Of a stretch of 18,801 nt of DNA, positions 15,077 to 18,801 are shown piece by piece. Position 1 is the stretch's first letter. Every line of letters starts with the position of its first letter. The notes beneath the pieces were generated by a model. The model did no database searches and had not been told where the DNA came from. It worked only from the letters and a program-made list of their open reading frames with translations. The translations under genes were made by a program, and so were the position numbers. The DNA is from an uncultured Cytophagaceae bacterium. GTDB lineage: Bacteria > Bacteroidota > Bacteroidia > Cytophagales > Spirosomataceae. Where the stretch lies: NCBI GenBank assembly GCA_938008575.1, contig CALLKB010000102.1:1-18801 (forward strand), written 5' to 3'.

Positions 15077-16039
15077 ATGTCACATACATCCTTACGCCAA
15101 GAGCAAACCTGTCTTAATTGTGGACAAAAAGTACATGATCGTTTTTGTTCGTACTGCGGTCAAGAAAATCGTGAACCCCATGAATCCTTTTGGAGTTTGT
15201 TAATCCATTTTGTTGAAGATATTTTTCACTATGATGGTAAATTATTCACCACGATTAAGCAGCTTTTTCTAAAACCGGGTTTTTTATCCTCTGAATACCT
15301 ACGTGGCAAAAGAACCGTTTATCTACATCCCATTCGCTTTTATTTATTCACTTCAGCCTTCTTTTTTATTAGTCTATTTTATGTTTTTCATCCCCTTGAA
15401 AAACGTTTGAGTCATGAACCCGAAAACTCGAGTAAAAAAGAATTGTCTTACCCCGTCATTGCTTTTAAAAATGGGTTTATGCAAGACCAAAAAGCAAATC
15501 CCAAAACGTTTGAAGACTACAAAAAACTTCAGGACAAATTGCCGGAAGCCAAACGTGATTCTGAATTTGAACAGAAATTAGTCAAACAGGTATATGCGAT
15601 CGGTAATGAATATAAAAATTCGGAGGATTTACTCGAGGCGCTTGTAGATACCATGTTGCACAAAATGTCTACCCTGCTTTTTATCGCATTACCCTTGTTG
15701 GCTTTTATTTTACAGTTGCTTTTTATAAGACGAAAAGGATTTTACTACATGCATCATGGCATATTCATTTTGCACATGGCTACCAGTTATTTTATTACCC
15801 TTTTCTTCGTAGAGGTCGTTGGAATTGTAAAATTGTTGACTTCCTGGGCTGTAGTTGGCCAAATTTCCGGATGGTTGATTTTTGCTTGGTTTGTTTATTA
15901 TTTATTCGCTTTCAAACGCTTTTATCAATTAACCTGGCCTAAGGCAATGATTTATTATGCCTTTGCGGTTTTGATGCAACAGATATTATTGGCTTTTATT
16001 TTTATTGGTTTATTGATCTTTTCATTCTTTAGCCTGTGA
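15077..16039 (+). CDS. DUF3667 domain membrane protein with N-terminal zinc ribbon
   Basis: Integral membrane protein of unknown function, common in Bacteroidota. From ATG 15077 it has 320 residues. The N-terminus carries two CxxC pairs (CLNCG, Cys12 and Cys15, and CSYCGQEN, Cys24 and Cys27) forming a zinc ribbon. The DUF3667 core follows: ESFWSLLIHFVEDIFHYDGKLFTTIKQLFLKPGFLSSEYLRGKR and YLHPIRFYLFTSAFFF. About five hydrophobic helices are visible: one near 82-104, then four between about 200 and 320. A charged K/E/D-rich loop of about 90 residues lies between the first and second. The start at 15023 (18 residues longer) would be almost leaderless relative to the nearby promoter-like box; MSHTSLRQEQTCLNCG is the more usual start. 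Its stop overlaps the next gene by GTGA. Confidence 0.85.
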   Translation: MSHTSLRQEQTCLNCGQKVHDRFCSYCGQENREPHESFWSLLIHFVEDIFHYDGKLFTTIKQLFLKPGFLSSEYLRGKRTVYLHPIRFYLFTSAFFFISLFYVFHPLEKRLSHEPENSSKKELSYPVIAFKNGFMQDQKANPKTFEDYKKLQDKLPEAKRDSEFEQKLVKQVYAIGNEYKNSEDLLEALVDTMLHKMSTLLFIALPLLAFILQLLFIRRKGFYYMHHGIFILHMATSYFITLFFVEVVGIVKLLTSWAVVGQISGWLIFAWFVYYLFAFKRFYQLTWPKAMIYYAFAVLMQQILLAFIFIGLLIFSFFSL

Positions 16040-16953
16040 GAATTCTAATCCTACTTTTATTGAGTAGTTCGGTCGTTTTCGCCCAACAAGAATCCCTGCG
16101 CATGGTTTATCCCTTTATGCCCTTGGGTATCAATCCCGCCATGGCAGGTGCCAAAGGCGTCGCCTCGATGATAGGTATTTATCGGAAAAAGCCATTGTTT
16201 CAAGGTGGGATTACGAATACAGCATCGTCCCAACAATATTTTAGTTTCGACATGCCTATCGCGCAAGAGAAAGGGGGCATCGGATTTTTGGCTTATAATA
16301 CGGATCAGTCTTATGCCATGGCTTCAGGTGGAATTGCAGCTAATTTGGGTTTAGCGGCAGTTGGGTCGAAGCAATTGCAATGGGGAAGAGGGAATCATCT
16401 ACGAATGGGTTTGGAATTAGGAGTCAATCAATTTCCCATCATTGGAAAAAGTGGAACAAGTGTCTTGGGTGGTCATTACGGTTGGGGCCTACAATATGAA
16501 CGCGGGGATTTTCAATTGGGTTTTAGTTCGCCTGCGAATTCCTTCGAATCGAGTTATGGTTCTTTAAATAAGCCTTTGTACTTGACGGGGCAATACATCT
16601 TACATGTTTCCCAACATACCTTAAAGCTGGGGACGGTTATTCGAAGCCAACGAGAATCCACGAAAGCGGATTATTATGCTGTGTTTTGGGTGAAAGAAAA
16701 GTTGGGTGCAGGAATTTGGTATCAAGAAACAGGGTCTGAACTAGGTTCCAAGGCATTGTTAGGAAGTTTTGAGGTAGCGCTGGGTAAGAATTTTCGCTTG
16801 GGATATGCCTATGATTTTTTAGGGGAATCCACGGCTTATTATCCCGCAGGTTTTGGTTCAGCTGTATCCTCCGAACGGGCAGGATTTCATCAATTGTTTC
16901 TCCGTTATGAGGTGGATTTAGGAAATGGAAAAATTGCAGAATTCCGGCCTTAA
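16036..16953 (+). CDS. PorP/SprF family type IX secretion membrane protein
   Basis: Predicted outer-membrane beta-barrel of the PorP/SprF family. Members take part in T9SS secretion, gliding or surface attachment of large adhesins. The 305-residue product starts at GTG 16036, overlapping the DUF3667 stop in a GTGA junction. A signal peptide (ILILLLLSSSVVFAQ) is followed by the family hallmark MVYPFMPLGINPAMAGAKG, a variant of the usual FNPAYAG motif near the N-terminus. Alternating hydrophobic and polar strands continue to a C-terminal RLGYAYDFLGES...FLRYEVDL region, as in family barrels. PorP/SprF genes usually sit beside a very large type B sorting-domain protein; none is in view here. The partner of this copy is therefore not apparent. 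Confidence 0.85.
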   Translation: MRILILLLLSSSVVFAQQESLRMVYPFMPLGINPAMAGAKGVASMIGIYRKKPLFQGGITNTASSQQYFSFDMPIAQEKGGIGFLAYNTDQSYAMASGGIAANLGLAAVGSKQLQWGRGNHLRMGLELGVNQFPIIGKSGTSVLGGHYGWGLQYERGDFQLGFSSPANSFESSYGSLNKPLYLTGQYILHVSQHTLKLGTVIRSQRESTKADYYAVFWVKEKLGAGIWYQETGSELGSKALLGSFEVALGKNFRLGYAYDFLGESTAYYPAGFGSAVSSERAGFHQLFLRYEVDLGNGKIAEFRP

Positions 16954-17205
16954 GTAATTATGCGATTTCTTTGACTTTGGTAGGATAAAATTGGAATAAA
17001 TAAAGAATTATTTAGTGCGCGAATAAATAGGATTTTTTCCAAAGAAATTTGTGCCCTTATATGGTATAAAAACCTCCGAATTGTTGGGTTTTATTGCCGA
17101 GAGTATATTAAATTGCGAGGATTTTTTTTCGAGAGAATTAAATTAACCTAAACCAAAACAATAACGTTTGAAACTATTTCTAGTCGACGGCTAGAATTTT
17201 ACATT
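16954..17205. other. Non-coding gap upstream of sucA
   Basis: This 252-nt AT-rich gap holds no gene that I can support. It contains an A/T hairpin (TAAATAA 16997-17003 with TTATTTA 17008-17014), a weak 6-bp hairpin ending in T residues (17069-17092) that might end porP/sprF transcription, and a 5'-leader hairpin described separately. No perfect TAnnTTTG box is found on the plus strand; TAACGTTTG at 17162-17170 has one base too many between its halves. Confidence 0.6.
17178..17196 (+). promoter_or_regulatory. Leader hairpin just upstream of sucA start
   Basis: TTCTAGTC at 17178-17185 can pair with GGCTAGAA at 17189-17196 across a 3-nt loop: seven Watson-Crick pairs and one G-U. It ends 9 nt before the sucA ATG at 17206 and so would lie in the ribosome-loading region. 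It may be a control element or only a chance palindrome. Confidence 0.35.
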
Positions 17206-18801
17206 ATGGATCCATTTTCCTACGTTGCCAATGCTGATACCCAAGTCATCGCTGACTTGTACGAAGCATATAAACAAGACCCTAATTCCGTAGACAGCTC
17301 TTGGAGAGATTTCTTTAAGGGATTCGATTTTTCACAAACCTGGTTAACAGACGCGCCGGTGGGCAATGCTGCAGATTCTGCACATGTTCAAAAAGAAATG
17401 GCGGTTATCTCGCTGATCAAAGCATTCCGCTCACGTGGACACTTGTTGTCTAAAACGAATCCTGTCCGGGAACGCAAAGACCGTCAGCCCCGATTAGGTT
17501 TGGCCGATTATGCGCTTTCTGATGCTGATTTAGATACCGTATTTCAAGCGGGTGTTTTCTTAGGAATCGGACCTGCGACCTTGCGTCAAATTCAAGATGC
17601 TTTGCACAAAATTTATGCGGGAACTATCGGTTTTGAATATTCGTACATCCGTGAGGTAGCTACGAAGGAGTGGTTGCGTAACAAAATTGAAAAAGAAGCT
17701 TTGTCTTTCAATCCCTCGATTGAAAAGAAAAAACATATCCTTCAGAAATTGAACGAAGCAGTTGTTTTCGAGAATTTCTTAGGAACAAAATACTTAGGCC
17801 AAAAGCGTTTCGGACTCGAAGGTGGAGAATCTACCATCGCTGGTTTGGATGCGATTATTAATACGTCGGCCGACTTAGGTGTGAAGGAAGCCATGATTGG
17901 TATGGCACACCGCGGTCGTTTGAACGTATTGGCGAATATCATGCACAAATCTTATGAAGCGATCTTTGATGGTTTCGAAGGAAATGTGCCGGATGAAATT
18001 CATGGCGATGGTGATGTGAAATACCACTTAGGGTATTCATCGAAGCACATCTCGCCAAACGGTAGCGAAATTTCCTTGAAGTTAGCGCCCAACCCATCCC
18101 ACTTAGAAGCCGTGAATCCTTTAGTTGAAGGTTTTTGTCGGGCAAGTGCAGATGCACATTATGATTGTGATTATGATAAGGTTTTGCCTATTTTAATTCA
18201 TGGAGATGCGGCAGTTGCGGGTCAAGGAATTGTCTATGAGGTAACTCAAATGGCAGGCCTCAAAGGATACAATACCGGAGGTACCATTCACTTTGTGATC
18301 AACAACCAGGTAGGTTTTACCACCGACTTTGACGATGCACGTACTTCCATCTATTGTACAGACGTAGCCAAAATCATCGATGCTCCAGTGATTCACGTCA
18401 ATGGTGACAATGCCGAGGCGGTTGTTTTTGCAGCGAGATTGGCAGCAGAATTCCGTCAGAAATTCAATAAAGACATTTTTGTAGACATGGTGTGCTACCG
18501 TCGTCATGGGCACAACGAGTCCGACGAACCGAAATTTACGCAACCAGAACTCTACAACATCATTTCCAAGCATCCCAACCCACGCGAGATCTACATCAAG
18601 CGCTTGACGGAGCGCGGAGATTTTGATGCGAAGATTGCAGCGCAGATGGACGAAGAATTCCGTCAGCTGCTTCAAGATCGTCTCAACATGGTCAAAGAAA
18701 AGCTACTTCCTTACCAGGCTACCAAATTTGAAATAGAGTGGGCAAACTTACGTCGCTCCAAGCCTGAGGATTTTGACCGATCGCCTGAAACAGGAGATCG
18801 G
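17206..18801 (+). CDS. sucA: 2-oxoglutarate dehydrogenase E1 component (partial, C-terminus beyond window)
   Basis: Thiamine-diphosphate-dependent E1 of the 2-oxoglutarate dehydrogenase complex, which decarboxylates 2-oxoglutarate in the TCA cycle and passes the succinyl group to E2 (SucB). The visible 532 codons are uninterrupted; the full protein usually has about 900-930. The N-terminal segment YEAYKQDPNSVDSSWRDFF is the usual tail that binds the complex core. The start of the catalytic region follows: FRSRGHLLSKTNPV, then MIGMAHRGRLNVLANIM with H235, GYSSKH, and NPSHLEAVNPLVEGF. The ThDP motif begins HGDAAVAGQG at 332-341 and ends at INNQ (N366-N367). RRHGHNESDEPKFTQP is also present. No lipoyl or dehydrogenase partner gene is visible; sucB, if adjacent, would follow beyond the window. 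Confidence 0.97.
   Translation, partial: MDPFSYVANADTQVIADLYEAYKQDPNSVDSSWRDFFKGFDFSQTWLTDAPVGNAADSAHVQKEMAVISLIKAFRSRGHLLSKTNPVRERKDRQPRLGLADYALSDADLDTVFQAGVFLGIGPATLRQIQDALHKIYAGTIGFEYSYIREVATKEWLRNKIEKEALSFNPSIEKKKHILQKLNEAVVFENFLGTKYLGQKRFGLEGGESTIAGLDAIINTSADLGVKEAMIGMAHRGRLNVLANIMHKSYEAIFDGFEGNVPDEIHGDGDVKYHLGYSSKHISPNGSEISLKLAPNPSHLEAVNPLVEGFCRASADAHYDCDYDKVLPILIHGDAAVAGQGIVYEVTQMAGLKGYNTGGTIHFVINNQVGFTTDFDDARTSIYCTDVAKIIDAPVIHVNGDNAEAVVFAARLAAEFRQKFNKDIFVDMVCYRRHGHNESDEPKFTQPELYNIISKHPNPREIYIKRLTERGDFDAKIAAQMDEEFRQLLQDRLNMVKEKLLPYQATKFEIEWANLRRSKPEDFDRSPETGDR

Noticed and set aside
18193..18675. 160-codon minus-strand frame opposite sucA
   Set aside because: The plus strand encodes a strongly conserved E1 region with ThDP motifs, and the antisense product shows no domain.

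Overview
The window looks like chromosomal core genome of a member of the Bacteroidota, most likely the Cytophagales. The support is a moderate-to-low GC content, Bacteroidota-type promoter -7 boxes (TAnnTTTG), almost no Shine-Dalgarno sequences, a type IX secretion (T9SS) sorting-domain cargo, a PorP/SprF family protein, an Rpb6-type omega subunit, and the Bacteroidota-restricted families DUF4835 and OstA-like. The genus cannot be named from the sequence alone. No phage, transposase, CRISPR array, tRNA or rRNA is visible.

Layout. (1) 1-1245, minus: the N-terminal 415 codons of atpA, cut by the window edge and divergent from (2) a plus-strand run 1477-7038. That run holds a secreted FKBP-type isomerase, a Tsp/Prc C-terminal processing protease, an inositol-monophosphatase-family phosphatase, a 53-residue FeoB-associated-type Cys-rich membrane protein and an MsbA-like ABC exporter. 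The genes are 1-2 nt apart or overlap, so this is very probably one operon. (3) 7057-9256, plus: lipoprotein BamD, the omega-like RNA polymerase subunit and a DUF4835 secreted protein. (4) 9409-10740, minus: tilS, divergent from (5) an OstA/LptA-like LPS-transport protein (10792-12330), followed by a small T9SS cargo (12424-13023). (6) 13171-14985, minus: htpG. (7) 15077-16953, plus: a DUF3667 zinc-ribbon membrane protein overlapping a PorP/SprF family gene. (8) 17206 to the end, plus: the first 532 codons of sucA (2-oxoglutarate dehydrogenase E1).

The dominant theme is the cell envelope: periplasmic folding and proteolysis (FKBP, Prc), lipid A/LPS export (MsbA-like, OstA-like), outer-membrane protein assembly (BamD) and type IX secretion or surface display (sorting-domain protein, PorP/SprF). 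Energy metabolism (atpA, sucA), tRNA modification (tilS), transcription (omega) and chaperone (htpG) genes lie between them.

I see no clear new multi-gene system. The most unusual content is intergenic. A degenerate tandem repeat of about 24 bp, with an attached 11-bp inverted repeat, abuts the tilS stop. A nested palindromic mosaic between the T9SS cargo and htpG supplies terminators to both strands. Smaller points are a short gene overlapping the exporter start, absence of coaBC next to bamD-rpoZ-DUF4835, and a DUF3667-PorP/SprF overlapping pair.
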